This document shows, one piece after another, positions 48,302 through 59,245 of a DNA stretch of 64,000 bases. Every line of letters begins with the position of its first letter. The first letter of the stretch is position 1. Position numbers and translations under genes: made by a program. This DNA is from Clusia tigrina (taxonomy: Eukaryota; Arthropoda; Insecta; Diptera; Clusiidae), in contig OV050033.1 in the NCBI GenBank assembly GCA_920105625.2, positions 56,925,280-56,989,279 on the forward strand, given 5' to 3'. Below the pieces are notes generated by a model, which ran no database searches, was not told the DNA's origin, and worked only from the letters and a program-made list of their open reading frames with translations.

Positions 48302-48455
48302 GAGGGTCATATGCTCAAATCCTGCCCCGGGCTCTCAAAAATGCTTCTTTCTAAAACATCTGTTCTATTTGAGTCGAAAGCCATTCTCCAACCCCTTGCA
48401 GTAATAATTAATTCTGGTGCCAGATATAATAAAATTAATAATAATAATAATAATA
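48302..48455 (+). mobile_element. tRNA-derived SINE, plus orientation, 5' truncated
   Basis: Starts inside the tRNA-like head at GAGGGTCATATGCTCAAATCC (decayed B-box), then CTGCCCCGGGCTCTCAAAAA, TTTGAGTCGAAAGCC, CCAACCCCTTGCAGTAATAATTAA and ends in a (AAT)n tail at 48434-48455. It has the same order of blocks as the minus copies at 52698-52903 and 55653-55860. The A-box is not recognisable. Confidence 0.85.
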
Positions 48456-48714
48456 CACAACTCTCTGCTGAATCACATAATTAAGAGTAGGTTATGTTAT
48501 GTTTATCCTGATCTAAATTTGTTCTTCCTTTATATTTGCTATAGCTACGAGTAAACATGAATGAATGTCATGAGTAGACATGAATAACGTTATAATAATA
48601 TTGTCCAGAAGAGGGGATATGGTGTTGCTATTCCTTTCTCCTTAATTCTATTTGAATAAGTTTTGTATCATTAGTCATCTTGTATCCTTTTGCCATATAT
48701 AGATAGATAGAAGA
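48456..48714. other. Unannotated DNA
   Basis: Short unique stretch with AGGTTATGTTATGTTTATCC near 48490. No gene. Confidence 0.4.
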
Positions 48715-49500
48715 ATGAGCAGGCCGGAGAACTGCCGAAGAAGGAGGCATTCAAGCACTCAGGCATTGATGCAAATTGTACCACAAGCCTTGAAATATTT
48801 GGGGGAGATGTGGATATTGGTAAGGAAATTACCCCATTTCAAACTTCTTTGCGTATGATAGATAGTTAGATAGATAGATATGTGGTAGGCTGGAATTAAC
48901 TACAGCAATCAGTTACAGGGACCATTGTACTATACCCTGGATAGATGTAGCAGAAAGAGTAGAGAGATAGAAAAGGTTTCAGGAGGCGGAATGGGAAAAA
49001 GAAAAAGTTCAAAGGTCACTCTTCTTTGAACTTCCTAGTTTCATTTATGCACCTAAGAATATCAGGAAGAGTAAGAGTATGGACATTGTTCATACTCAAT
49101 ACTTTACCACCTAACAGCCTTAATATTATTCTTGCGAAAGCTGGACAACTACAGAGGAGCCTTTTATGAATCTCAGAAGTCTCTCCAGGGATAAGGAATG
49201 CACGTTGTCCATTCCGAAAGCACTTAACTCTAATATGCGCCTCCTCATTCTGGAGCACAGAAAATGCGTAAAGAAATTGCTCTGTGCCGTCCTGTTCTTC
49301 CTCCAGATAGGAGAAGCAGTTCGGACTCTCGATGATGCCTTTGGTCGCCATATGTTGTCCCCATGCCTTATGCGCCGTGATTAGCCCAACCAGTGATCGA
49401 AGACCTTTACTGTAACTTGTGAATATTATTCACAAGGCTCTGGATCCAATCAACAGCCCATGCTAAACTCATTCCGATAAATAGCTCAGGCAATACGAAC
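48715..49500 (-). mobile_element. Chimeric LINE family A remnant
   Basis: Minus-strand order: GLITAHKAWGQHMATKGII, YLEEEQDGTEQFL, a decayed SLSLERLLRFIK block (its DNA kept at 49165-49200), then, joined near 49155, a second partial copy of the same region: LLCSCPAFARI, LLGGKVLSMNNVHTLTL, PDILRCINETRKFKEE and a stop near 49016. A spacer and the 3' terminus (TTGCATCAATGCCTGAGTGC and TTCTCCGGCC, 48715-48790) follow. The CPAFAR-to-end part therefore occurs twice, and the two versions differ enough to come from different subfamilies. The open frame of 111 codons at 49016-49351 reads across the junction by chance. Confidence 0.82.
48859..48881. repeat. GATA microsatellite
   Basis: A short GATAGATAGTTAGATAGATA run lies between the LINE coding remnant and its 3' terminus. 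It may have grown in the 3' UTR after insertion. Confidence 0.8.
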
Positions 49501-52500
49501 ATTTTTATTTGGGTGTAAGTCACATGAAAATGAGCATGATACAATTGCTAATTAACAGCGTGTAAAATGTAAACACATTTATTACACTTAAACTTGGAGA
49601 TACAATTTTCTGCTTATATAGTATATTTACATAGACTACAGTAGCAGACCCATCAGCGGTCTACCGGGGGGTGATTTGTTTTCAACATTTGGCTAACACT
49701 ATTTCCTTCAAAACTTGAACTCAATAAAGGTTTTAAGAAGTTTTTATTATCGACCGAAGCATCGTGATTATTAAAAGACTAAAGCAAATGTACAACTTTT
49801 GAAGAGTGCCACAAACTGATGCTAAAAAGTTTCCTTTGCCGCTCTTTAGCTTTCCCGCGTGGCACAAAAAGTCACATAGTGTGTCTGCAAGTGACAAGGA
49901 AAACATTTTAGTATTTTCGTCTTTATTGTAGATGGGCATAAAAGTGACTTGAGAACCCACTATAAAGTTGTACGCCTGCAGCCTAAAAATAGACTACGAA
50001 AAGTTAAAAAGTTGCAACTTAATTGATTCATAGTCACTGAGAGACTTTAAATTGCTTGACTATTAACACAAATAAGTACAAATTAAATACATTTTCCACC
50101 GCCTAAAAGCATGCTATGAATTTTAAAACTAAAATCATACTACCTCTTCAAATAGCCAACGTGGTAAGAAACGAATTTATTAAAACTGTGCCGCAACATT
50201 TCTACAATAAAATGCACTCGAAGCGATACACATATTTGCAATTTCTGTGTGGACCAATTTTGTATGCCTCTCACAAATTATCAATTTCGTTGGGGGAATA
50301 ATGCAGCAAACACAAAGAATTTCAGGCAACAAATTTCCCAACACAGCAAAAATCGATCCGGCATTCGATGAGAAACTGTGTAGTGCAAAAACATGTCACA
50401 GTTTGTCACTCGCAATTCCTATTGGAATATGGTACAGCAGTGTGACCCATTTCCATGTGACAGTTGAACAGTATATTCTAGTGGGATTTTAGGCGGCTTG
50501 ACAAATGCGAAAGGAAATTCTGCATAGTTTTTGCAGAGCCTGAATAGTTTGAATATGCATGTGTTTGTAAAAGAAATGCATGTTTTATTCAACTATAGAA
50601 GTGTTGAGAATCTATAAACTGTAGCACACTTTTAGGGGGTGAAAACATTTCAATCCAACTCTGTATTAAATAAAGTCTTCCTATAAAAATATAATTTTTT
50701 TTGCGTAGAAAATGAAAAATGTCACAATGCCACTCAAATAATTCCCTAAAGCTTCTGCAAAAAGTAGCTGCATATTATAAGGCGCTTTCTCTGCCACTAC
50801 AATGAACTGACACACAAATAAAGCAAATTCCAAATAACATTTACAAAATTTAATTCAATTAATTTTGTACTCAACTTCACTACAATGTTCGTTTTTGCGC
50901 CAGTCCTTTCAGCCCAACAGTATGCTTTGATTTTCTTCGCAGACAGACACACAGGCTCGCTAAAGAAAACTGGTAGCATGCCAAATGTGGGACAGACAGA
51001 CACATCAAAAGCATATGTGCGCTTGCACCCGAAATGAAAATTAATTCTTTACAGTAGGTTCAAAAAGCTGCTTCTGGTAATATGAACAACGTTTCTGTGC
51101 AGTGAGTTTCACGGGGACCATGCCCGTAGGCTCCCCGCACACTGAAGTGCTCTGGAGTGAGGGACAATTTGAGAAATTTTTAATGAAATTTACCCAAACG
51201 CTGTACAATTCTTGCTCTAAGCAATTTTGAATAAAATTACAACAGCTTTATGCCTCGTTTGCTGGTGGATACGAATAGAGTGGGGCTACTTGGCTTTTAT
51301 GTTCGTACGCCCGGTGAAAATTGTCTGCACATTTAGCCTTCAACCATTGCACTGACATCCAAAATCAATAAAGTTAATTTACAAATTCACCAGACATGAA
51401 ATAAATTTATTATGCGCTCTCCGCGTACGGTGTGCTTCGAGGGAATGATTGCCCACAAATTTGAAAACTTTAAACTTCAGTTCAATAAATGTGCCGTGCC
51501 GTGCCGCATTGAATGTGTGACAAAACTGTGCTATAGAATACCAGGCGACTACTTGGCTCTTGGCCAAATTGCCGACAAATATATACTGTCATGCTGTCCA
51601 ACCAACTCCATAAACTGAGCTGGATTTCGTAATGTTTTCCAAAGTGAATTATTGATGATTTCCGTAGTGTAAGGTTTTTGTTTTTTCCGTAATCATATTA
51701 ACCCAAATTTCTTGCGGAGGGCTTCGTGGCACGTGCAAATTAACTCTTACTGTGGGGGTACAAGTCGGGAGGGTTGCATGTGGGTATGCATCAAAATTGT
51801 GGTTATAAATTTTTTATGACTTTAATGATAACAAATGGAATTTTAAAGCGGAAAAGCGAAATTATATTTGGCAGGAGCATGTTCCAAAGCGAAGTAGGGA
51901 CCAAATTGGAGGAATTGCTGCTTAAAGCAATTATAATATAAAGAACGACTCTCTTTTGCGATATATATTCCATTTTATCATTTGTGAAAACTTTCAGATA
52001 ATGTTTATTCATTTTTATTTATTTATAAATAGAAATCTAATTGTTAACAACTATACTACTATAGTTGAGGACATATACGAACTTCGGGCGGCATGTCTCG
52101 AACTTTCTTTAGTCGTTCAAAAAGGTAAGCATTCGGAAGAGGCATATATCTCAACCAAGAGCTCCTCTTTCAATATGGATCTGTTTCCGGAAAGTCAATT
52201 ATTCAAGTTTGCAGACAGGAAGGAGACAGGAAAGGGACCCAATCGGTTGATGATGGCGAATGCGGCAACAATTCGAGTTTCAATTAAAGAATTTCCCGCA
52301 CAGGTGTCTACCCGTGCATTTTCTTGATGGAAGAGCACTTTCTAATAATTTCTTCTTCGAATAACCGGGGGAAAAAAGACTTACTCTCTTTAATTATTGT
52401 TCCTTCACTTATCGTTTCTACAATTATCGTTCCTACTTTTTCTGCTCCTCCATTTATCGGTCTATGTGATTGATTCCGCTGGCTTGCCAAAAAATCTTAC

Positions 52501-52697
52501 AAGGATGAGGCATGTTTTAACTATATTTATAAGGAAAATTATCATATTTGGCTTAAGGAAACCCCACAAGCGATCCAGTGAATGTAGAGAAAGTGACTAA
52601 GTATTGACTTGGGTGCAATGGTAGGTCTGAAAATATCATGGGGCCTTACCTATGATGATGCAGTAATCAATTCTGTAAAATCCATACTTCTCATATA
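49501..52697. other. Unannotated DNA with one 123-codon frame
   Basis: About 3.2 kb with no recognised gene. The frame at 51956-52327 (+, 123 codons) is the longest plus-strand frame outside repeats; its second half (for example DLFPESQLFKFADRKETG) has mixed composition, but I recognise no family and it could be chance. Other frames at 50116-50492 and 51379-51618 overlap each other or opposite-strand frames. Confidence 0.4.
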
Positions 52698-52903
52698 TAT
52701 AATAATAATATTATAATTATTTTTATTATTAAACTCGCTATGTCTACAAGGGGTACGGGACTGAGTACTAGCAACAGAGGCCTTCGACTCGAAGATACAA
52801 AGATTTAGAAAGAAGCATTTTTGAAACCATCGCCGGGGCAGGATTCTAACCTACGACCCTTCAAGTGTGAGTGTGAGCTTACCACTAAACCATGGAGGCC
52901 GGC
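52698..52903 (-). mobile_element. tRNA-derived SINE, near full length
   Basis: On the minus strand the head reads GCCGGCCTCCATGGTTTAGT then GGTAAGC (A-box TGGTTTAGTGG), followed by GGGTCGTAGGTTAGAATCC, a slightly changed B-box. The body has TTCGAGTCGAAGGCCTCTG and GCTAGTACTCAGTCCC, and the 3' end is an AT-rich tail at 52698-52730. Possible target duplication TATARTAATA on both sides is imperfect and uncertain. Confidence 0.85.
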
Positions 52904-52974
52904 TATAGTAATATATTGACTCGTAGCATCCTTAGCCAGAGGAGGCTTGTAATACAGCACTATACTTAGTATTA
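52904..52974. other. Short spacer between SINE and LINE
   Basis: Seventy bases of AT-rich sequence with no feature. Confidence 0.4.
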
Positions 52975-53240
52975 AAAACTCCTATAATAAATAAGTATAT
53001 TATGATAAGATGTTTTGGGATAGACAACGTACATGCCTTATCCCTGGACATTTTGAGATTCCATAAAAAATCAAATAAATTTTAAGATTTGTGACTTCCT
53101 TTCAAAAATCCTCTATCTCTCCCTTCCAACAAACATTTTTCGAGGCTTACAGTACAATGGGCATCAACGCCTCAATGCTTGGAGACCTCCTTATTCGACG
53201 GTTCTTCGACCTACCGCACCTCTATTCTAACGTTAGCCTC
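52975..53240 (+). mobile_element. LINE family A, decayed C-terminus plus 3' end
   Basis: Plus strand: AATAAATAAGTATATTATG, then a decayed version of the GSDxLxMDxVHxLSLD codons (GACAACGTACATGCCTTATCC), then an untranslated part and the terminus GGGCATCAACGCCTCAATGC, GGAGACCTCCTTATTCGACG and CGACCTACCGCACC. Same structure as 23385-23640 but with frameshifts and small deletions in the coding remnant. Confidence 0.82.
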
Positions 53241-55641
53241 CTAATTATGGAAGTCATGGGGTTAGGCACATAGGGTCAATCTTATGATGAACCAATAATA
53301 ATCTCAAAGATAAATCTCTCCCTCTCTCTTTCTTCTGTTTTACTGAAATTCTATCTATATATGTATATTAAATATATTTCTGATATACCCATAGCATCCT
53401 AAACATATTCATTATATAACTGTGTCACTCCTTTTTAAATTCTTATGCTTTAGTTCGTATTCTGTATACGACAATTTGAGTCCTGCCTTCACTCTGTGAA
53501 AGATGAAAATGGTTCTGCTATAATTGTTCCTCTATACGAGAAGTGATTCTCAGCAGACAGACTGAAGTGTAAAAGCGCAACGAATGCGTGTGAGATGAAT
53601 TGAATTACGAGTAGTATCTGGAATGGTTGAGTTATGGTAGAGACGACAAAGTTCTGTGACATCCAGGACAACCCTTTTAAAGTAATTTTGTGTTGCAACA
53701 TTTGAACTTATGCAACTTATTACAGAAACTGCCAACTCAAATGTAGAAGGGGTTTGTTTGCGTCTCCGTAAAACTCACAACTCACTGCCAGTGAAACTAA
53801 TAATTATGTCATGTTGTGTTCTCTTCAGCAAATTGCTTGTTTATTTGTTGTTTGTTGGAAGTGTGCAAAATTTTGTAACTGCATAAATTTTGCCACTCTC
53901 TGTGAGTGCGTCCTATCGCTGTGAATTTCATGGATTTTAATCCTTTTACGCTTGATTAACGAAAATTGTAATTTTCTGCTTTAATAACATGCGAAAATTT
54001 CTTCCAAGGCATTCCAAACTTAAGTTATAGCAAACCCCTTTTTTAAACCTTTGTTCACAGCTATGAATTATTAATTTTTGGAATTGCCAATAAGTGTGCA
54101 ATTCTGGTTTCTGGAGAATTTTGTGTAAATTTACCAACATAGTTAGGGAAGCCACAGAACAAATTTCTTTTTTTATTTGGATCTCTTTGCTAACTTCATC
54201 GTCTCAAACAGCTGCTTTGAAATTGATACCTAGTCTCTACTGCAAAGCTATTGGAGATATTTTTCTACACTTTTACCGTATATATTAAATGTGTAGATTT
54301 AATGTAATTTCAAGTATGAAACAGTTGTTTGCATATCACTGTCAATATCAGTTTGATGCCAGCAATTTTTATGCCATCCTTTATGACCCTCTTTCCAATG
54401 TGGTTTTGGTTGTTTGCATTCATTTTCCAAGCTGTCAAAATCTATCAGAATCTCCTTAAATATATTTAATTGCCTCAATATTATGTTGTCTTAGATGCAT
54501 GTAATTTCCAAACTCCCAACTACATTACTTTACACGACTGACGTCTTATATAATGCCTTGTTTCGTTTCTTATAAATCAAACGAAACTACCCTCAATTTG
54601 TGCCAAAATTTTAAATATTTGCATATGGTTGCTTTATTATTTGCTGCCCTAAATCTTTAATCCGCTGGAAAATTTACACTAGACTGAATTATTTGTTTAT
54701 TTCTCTCTGTAAATTTCTTCCTGTATTTCCATTCATCTTTATATACTGTGGATTACAATAAGCCCCACCCCACACATAGTCTTGTGAGGCTGATGGCAAA
54801 AAATTGTCGTTTGTTTATGCATATTCTGAGCTGATGTTCAGGCAAACATGAGTATATCACACTGGTGGTACGCTGCTACACATGAGCGGAACAATCGTCG
54901 ATGCAAGCGCTGGAGGAGCTGTGCTTCCAGATAGTTTATTCATTTGTACGTATAAGTGAAAAGTGTCTGAAGGTAAGAGTAGTTTCCGGAAGAGCAATTT
55001 AAATATATAAGTATAGACCAAGATTACAGTTGCTTTGATATTGGATTGCTCCATGTATGCTATAAATGCTACGCGTATAACCAAAACCAATATCCCAGAA
55101 GCAATATGAAGCGGAACAGCATCCCAAGAAATACATAAGTAAAGAACATATATGCTGACGAAGATGTTGTTATAAGAAGTATTTAAAAAAAATCTAAAAA
55201 ATAAATATATTTAAGGAAATTAATGGGAAGGTTGAAATGAATCGATAAGAGATATTTCTCATCATTTCGATTTAGGACGATAAAGGACAATTTTCAAAGA
55301 GCAATTTATATAACTGCAGCAATTTATATTTCAACACTGAATATGTTTTATCCGAATATGATTATTTTGAAATAAGAAGAGACGAACTAACTCGGAACTT
55401 TTTATTCAGAGGACGATTAAACAAGCGTCAGGCAGTGATAGTCGAAATCATTTTCGAGTTTTGGTTCATAGAAGGGCTGGTTATGGTTGTTAGAAAAGCT
55501 GCTTATGGTTCATAGAAGGACTGCTTATGGGCCACCGAAAGGCAGCTTACGCAACTCGTTCTATTGAGAGTTTACCTTGACAGGACCCTTTATGTATCAA
55601 GTGATTATATTAGATCAGATTTATTTAAAGTGTGTTATATA
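53241..55641. other. Unannotated DNA
   Basis: About 2.4 kb of AT-rich unique sequence; no gene or repeat family. Short frames at 53489-53735 (-) overlap one another in different frames. Confidence 0.45.
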
Positions 55642-55871
55642 CTGCGACCTTATTATTATTATTATATTATTCCTTACACCATAATTAATTATGAATGCAA
55701 GGTGTTGGGGGAATGAGTACTAACTAAAGAGGCTTTCGACTCGAAGAGAAAAAGATTTTATAGAAGGAAGCATTTTGGAGACCAAGCCCGTGGCAGGATT
55801 TGAACCTACGACCCTCGGGGTGTGAGTCTAGCATGCTTACCACTAGACCACAGAGGGCGGCTGCGACCTTA
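55642..55871 (-). mobile_element. tRNA-derived SINE with 11-bp target-site duplication
   Basis: The element is 55653-55860 (208 bp, minus strand). It is bounded by a perfect direct repeat CTGCGACCTTA (55642-55652 and 55861-55871). The minus-strand head contains an A-box TGGTCTAGTGG (complement of 55840-55850) and a B-box GGTTCAAATCC (complement of 55796-55806), spaced about 34 bp apart as in tRNA genes. Between them is CTCACAC, which equals the anticodon loop of tRNA-Val(CAC), a hint of origin only. The body ends with GGTGTAAGGAATAATATAAT and an (AAT)n tail. It has no coding capacity; movement would depend on a LINE partner. The best preserved member of the family in this window. Confidence 0.95.
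55796..55850 (-). promoter_or_regulatory. Internal RNA polymerase III promoter (A and B boxes) of the SINE
   Basis: A-box TGGTCTAGTGG (55850-55840) and B-box GGTTCAAATCC (55806-55796), both on the minus strand, match the Pol III type 2 consensus closely. Whether it is still transcribed cannot be judged from sequence. Confidence 0.8.
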
Positions 55872-55921
55872 AATATCTATTGTAATGCCTTTATTTCTTA
55901 AACAATGAGGAAAATCTCCTT

Positions 55922-56055
<134 letters not shown>

Positions 56056-56099
56056 TCGTTTATCTTATTTCTGGTCTATTTAAGACTTTTGTATATTGA

Positions 56100-56690
56100 A
56101 AGGACCAAGTTGTGGAAAACTGATAATATCAAAGAGCTACCCCCATACCTTTTTTTGTGTACCAAAGCTCCGCAGTCTGTGATCAGGTGTGGTGATGTTT
56201 CATCACTTTCTCCACAGAGTCTACAGATGGTATCAGGTGCTTACATCCAGCTCATTCAAATGGCTGAGTCTACAGAGGGGGCTTCAAACGTCAATTATTA
56301 CTCTTAATTTGCTTCGAGGCAAGTTTATCAACTCCTTAGATCTCTTAGGATGAAATTCTTTCAGGTCTCTTAGATACTTAGATACAATACATTTTCCCCG
56401 ATGAGCTCTCGACCTTTTCTGTGGATCTTCCCCACTGTTTCCCGAACTATTCCATAGAAAGGTTCCGGACTTTTCAGAAGGGAAATCGCAGCTTTCCTAG
56501 CTAAGCTATCAGCATTATCATTTCCCTATACTACTAAAAGGCCTGGTCCCAAATGAAGAGACAGATTGTTAATACTGTCTAGAGATTTCAATTTTTCTAT
56601 ACAGCCTCCTAGTACATAGTTTCGACCTCACCAAGAGTAAACTGAAACTGGTTAATGTTGCTTGCTTATTGGAAAATATCACAATGGTTT
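56100..56690 (-). mobile_element. LINE family E: RNase H part and C-terminus
   Basis: Minus-strand reading from 56690 down: VIFSNKQATLTSFS (RNase H strand that normally has an Asp after FS; here Asn), a frameshifted RSKL...KIESLDSINNLSLH stretch, a decayed WVPGH block, GNDNADSLARKAA (56527-56487, last catalytic Asp kept), SPEPFYGIVRETVGKIHR, a decayed linker with [11 protein letters not shown], and the Cys/His segment [18 protein letters not shown] then [11 protein letters not shown] (56226-56150). Several stops and frameshifts separate the pieces. The RNase H text differs strongly from family C, so this is another lineage. The RT is not seen. Confidence 0.82.
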
Positions 56691-58560
56691 TAAGAATTAG
56701 AAGTTAGAAGGTGAAAGTGTTATTTTTAATTTCGACCGATATTTGGATTCGCTGGAAATAGTAGTGCCAATATCACTATCATCTGGATACAGTTATTTGT
56801 GTGGCTTTATTTGCCTCTTCGAGCACTTCTAGTTCAGTCGCTTATCATAATTTTTGACTACTTTTTGTCATTTTTCGTGCTCTGTCTTAGTCATAATGTT
56901 ATGGAACGAGAAGAGAGTTGAGAAATAACAAGACCACTAATTGGATAAGCTCGTATAGATATTTAATATATCATATCGCCCATTCTGATATCTTCTACAT
57001 ACCTCACATCGCAATCTTTGAAGATTTTCTAAATGTTACGTGCTTCTACTATTTTTTTAGTAATTCTCGTTCGATGGCCGATGTTTCATAGATTGTTATT
57101 ATCTTGGGTCACTCGCTTTACTTATATTGAAATTATTCTCACTTTACCGCCGATGTTTCTGTCGTTCTTCTTGTTGGACACCAATCTTTTACCTCTTAAT
57201 CTTCCCCTTATAATCTACGACTATTACATTTTTGGTGGAATATACATATTTCATCTTTTCATCATATATCAAGGATCGAACAAGATTTTATTCTCAATTG
57301 GTCAAAGTTTCTGTTTGAAATAATAGTGGACAGGTCATGACATTTCAGTAGATACTTAAAAGCCTTCTTGGAACAAGAAGAGTAGAAGAGTTTTCGAATA
57401 ATTAAAAATAAATCATGGCTTGTGTTTATAAATTATGTAAATATGCGTGGGATGTTTTTGTATTAATATTTGTAATAAAACTTAATTTAATAAAAATCCA
57501 AAATAATAATAAAAAATTTCTTAAAAGAAAATCCTAATAATAATAAAGAATTAAATAAAAATAATTAAGAAAAATAATAGTAATAACAAAGAAAAAAATT
57601 ACAAAAAGCAAGTCCGCCCAAAACGACCCCTCCCCTCCACCATTAAAGAAATATGTCTAAATTTTGTTCAAAATCATAAATAACTCATGCAATTATCTTC
57701 GAAAACCTTCTGCAGAAAAAAACTGGAAGTCCGTCCGGGGCTGCACATGAGCGTCGTCTATGTCAAAACGGGGTAGTTAGCAATTGACATGCATTCGGGG
57801 TTAAAGTTCACCGATAAAGTAAAAATTTTGCAAATTCCTAAAAAAACCTTTTATAAAATTCAATTTATAATTGTGTGCTTTTTTAAGAAAATTTTATTTG
57901 AGGGTTGTCACTGTGAAAATTTGGCAAAAATGCTTTGGTTGTTGAACGGAAGGTTGAAAATGGTTGGGTTGTTGAATGAAAGGTTGGAAATTGTTTGCAG
58001 TTTCCATAACGTTTCCTTAGAATATAAATTTTTGAAATATTGACAAGCCTTCTTGTGCAGATTCTGGCAACTTTATTATCCATTGACAAGATATAAATTC
58101 CCATAAAATTGTAGAAAGTGAAAAATTGCTTCAAATTTGTCAAGGTTGTCATAATTTTTGTTAAATTTATGTGGTCATGTTGCAAAGATTTCACGGAAAT
58201 ATTTTGCAATCCTTTTATAGGGCCGCAATAATTTCAGCTACTGACTTTACGGTTGATTGTGTAAAAGGATATTTGATTATGTAAAAGGAAATCAGAGACA
58301 AATCAAATGAAGAACTGAGCGCTTAAAAGACTTACAAATTATTGCGGGAAGTCTGCTGCTGGAGAATATAAAGCTTTATCAAGCATCCAGATTTAAGTGG
58401 AGAGTTTATAACAAAATAAAAACTAATACTGAAGAAGTATAACACGCTTTTATTTAAAGTCAGTGAGTGATATTAATTTAGTTGAAATATTTGAAAAAAT
58501 TAAATATAGCTGGACTGGTAAAATACTAGGTAATTCGAATGTCAAACCGTAAATGATGGA
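56691..58560. other. Unannotated DNA, A-rich at 57470-57610
   Basis: Frame 57033-57323 (+, 96 codons) is Leu/Ile/Phe-rich and unrecognised. A-rich AAATAATAATAAAAAA-like sequence fills 57470-57610. GGTTGTTGAACGGAAGGTTG / GGGTTGTTGAATGAAAGGTTG is a 27-bp local duplication near 57938-57985. Confidence 0.45.
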
Positions 58561-59245
58561 ATAGAAATCTGGCGTTGGAAATGTTGCAGAAATTCGAGAA
58601 AGTGATGAATGGAGTAGAATATGAATACCCCGATGATGACTTCAAAATGTACCGAAATGTCTGAAATTTACCGGCAATATTGAAATAGTCGAAAATTTTA
58701 AATACGATTTATACAGAAGATGGTCGTGACCACAAAGAGTGAACCTGAAGAACTCACTCGTAGAATATGTAGCGAAGAGAACCTTGAAATGGTCCGAAGT
58801 TGATGAAACACACTCGTAGAATATGTAGCGATCGAAACCTTGAAGTGGTCCGAAACTCACTTACAGAATATGTTGCGGTGAGTAAATAAAATTGGTTGGA
58901 AATTCTGACCTGGGACATAAAGAATGGATTTGATGAATTCACTTGTAGAATAAGTAGCGATGATAACCGAGAAGTGGTCCAAAATTGCCGAAATGCACTC
59001 ATGGAATATGCAGCGATGGAATTTATGAAATGGTTGCCACCTCTACCGACTTCGTAGTGGTGACCATGAACATTATTAATGAACTTGAAGAACTCCTTTG
59101 TAGAATAAGTAGCGGCGATAATCTAGAAGTGGTCCAAAGATGGCGAAATGCACTCATGGAATATATCAGCGGTGCCATCATCGAATTGATTGAAAATTTC
59201 ACCTACTTCAAAGCGAACGATCACGAAAACAACCGATAACAAAGA
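58561..59245. repeat. Tandem array, ~155-bp unit with ~55-bp subunits
   Basis: Full units begin near 58723, 58904 and 59057 with TGACC...GAATG, and contain GAACTCACTTGTAGAATAAG, TAGCGATGATAACC, AGAAGTGGTCCAAAATTG and GAAATGCACTCATGGAATAT. CACTCGTAGAATATGTAGCG also recurs at ~50-55 bp spacing in the first part (58757, 58811, 58858). Frames are open on both strands within it (58642-58860 and 58754-59002 minus; 58985-59239 plus), reflecting the repeat. Confidence 0.8.

Noticed and set aside
55796..55860. A functional tRNA gene on the minus strand
   Set aside because: A and B boxes are present but acceptor and anticodon stems do not form, and the sequence continues into a SINE body with tail and target duplication.
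57033..57323. 96-codon hydrophobic plus-strand frame as a membrane protein exon
   Set aside because: Composition follows T-rich DNA; no signal of a family, and no supporting splice structure could be identified.
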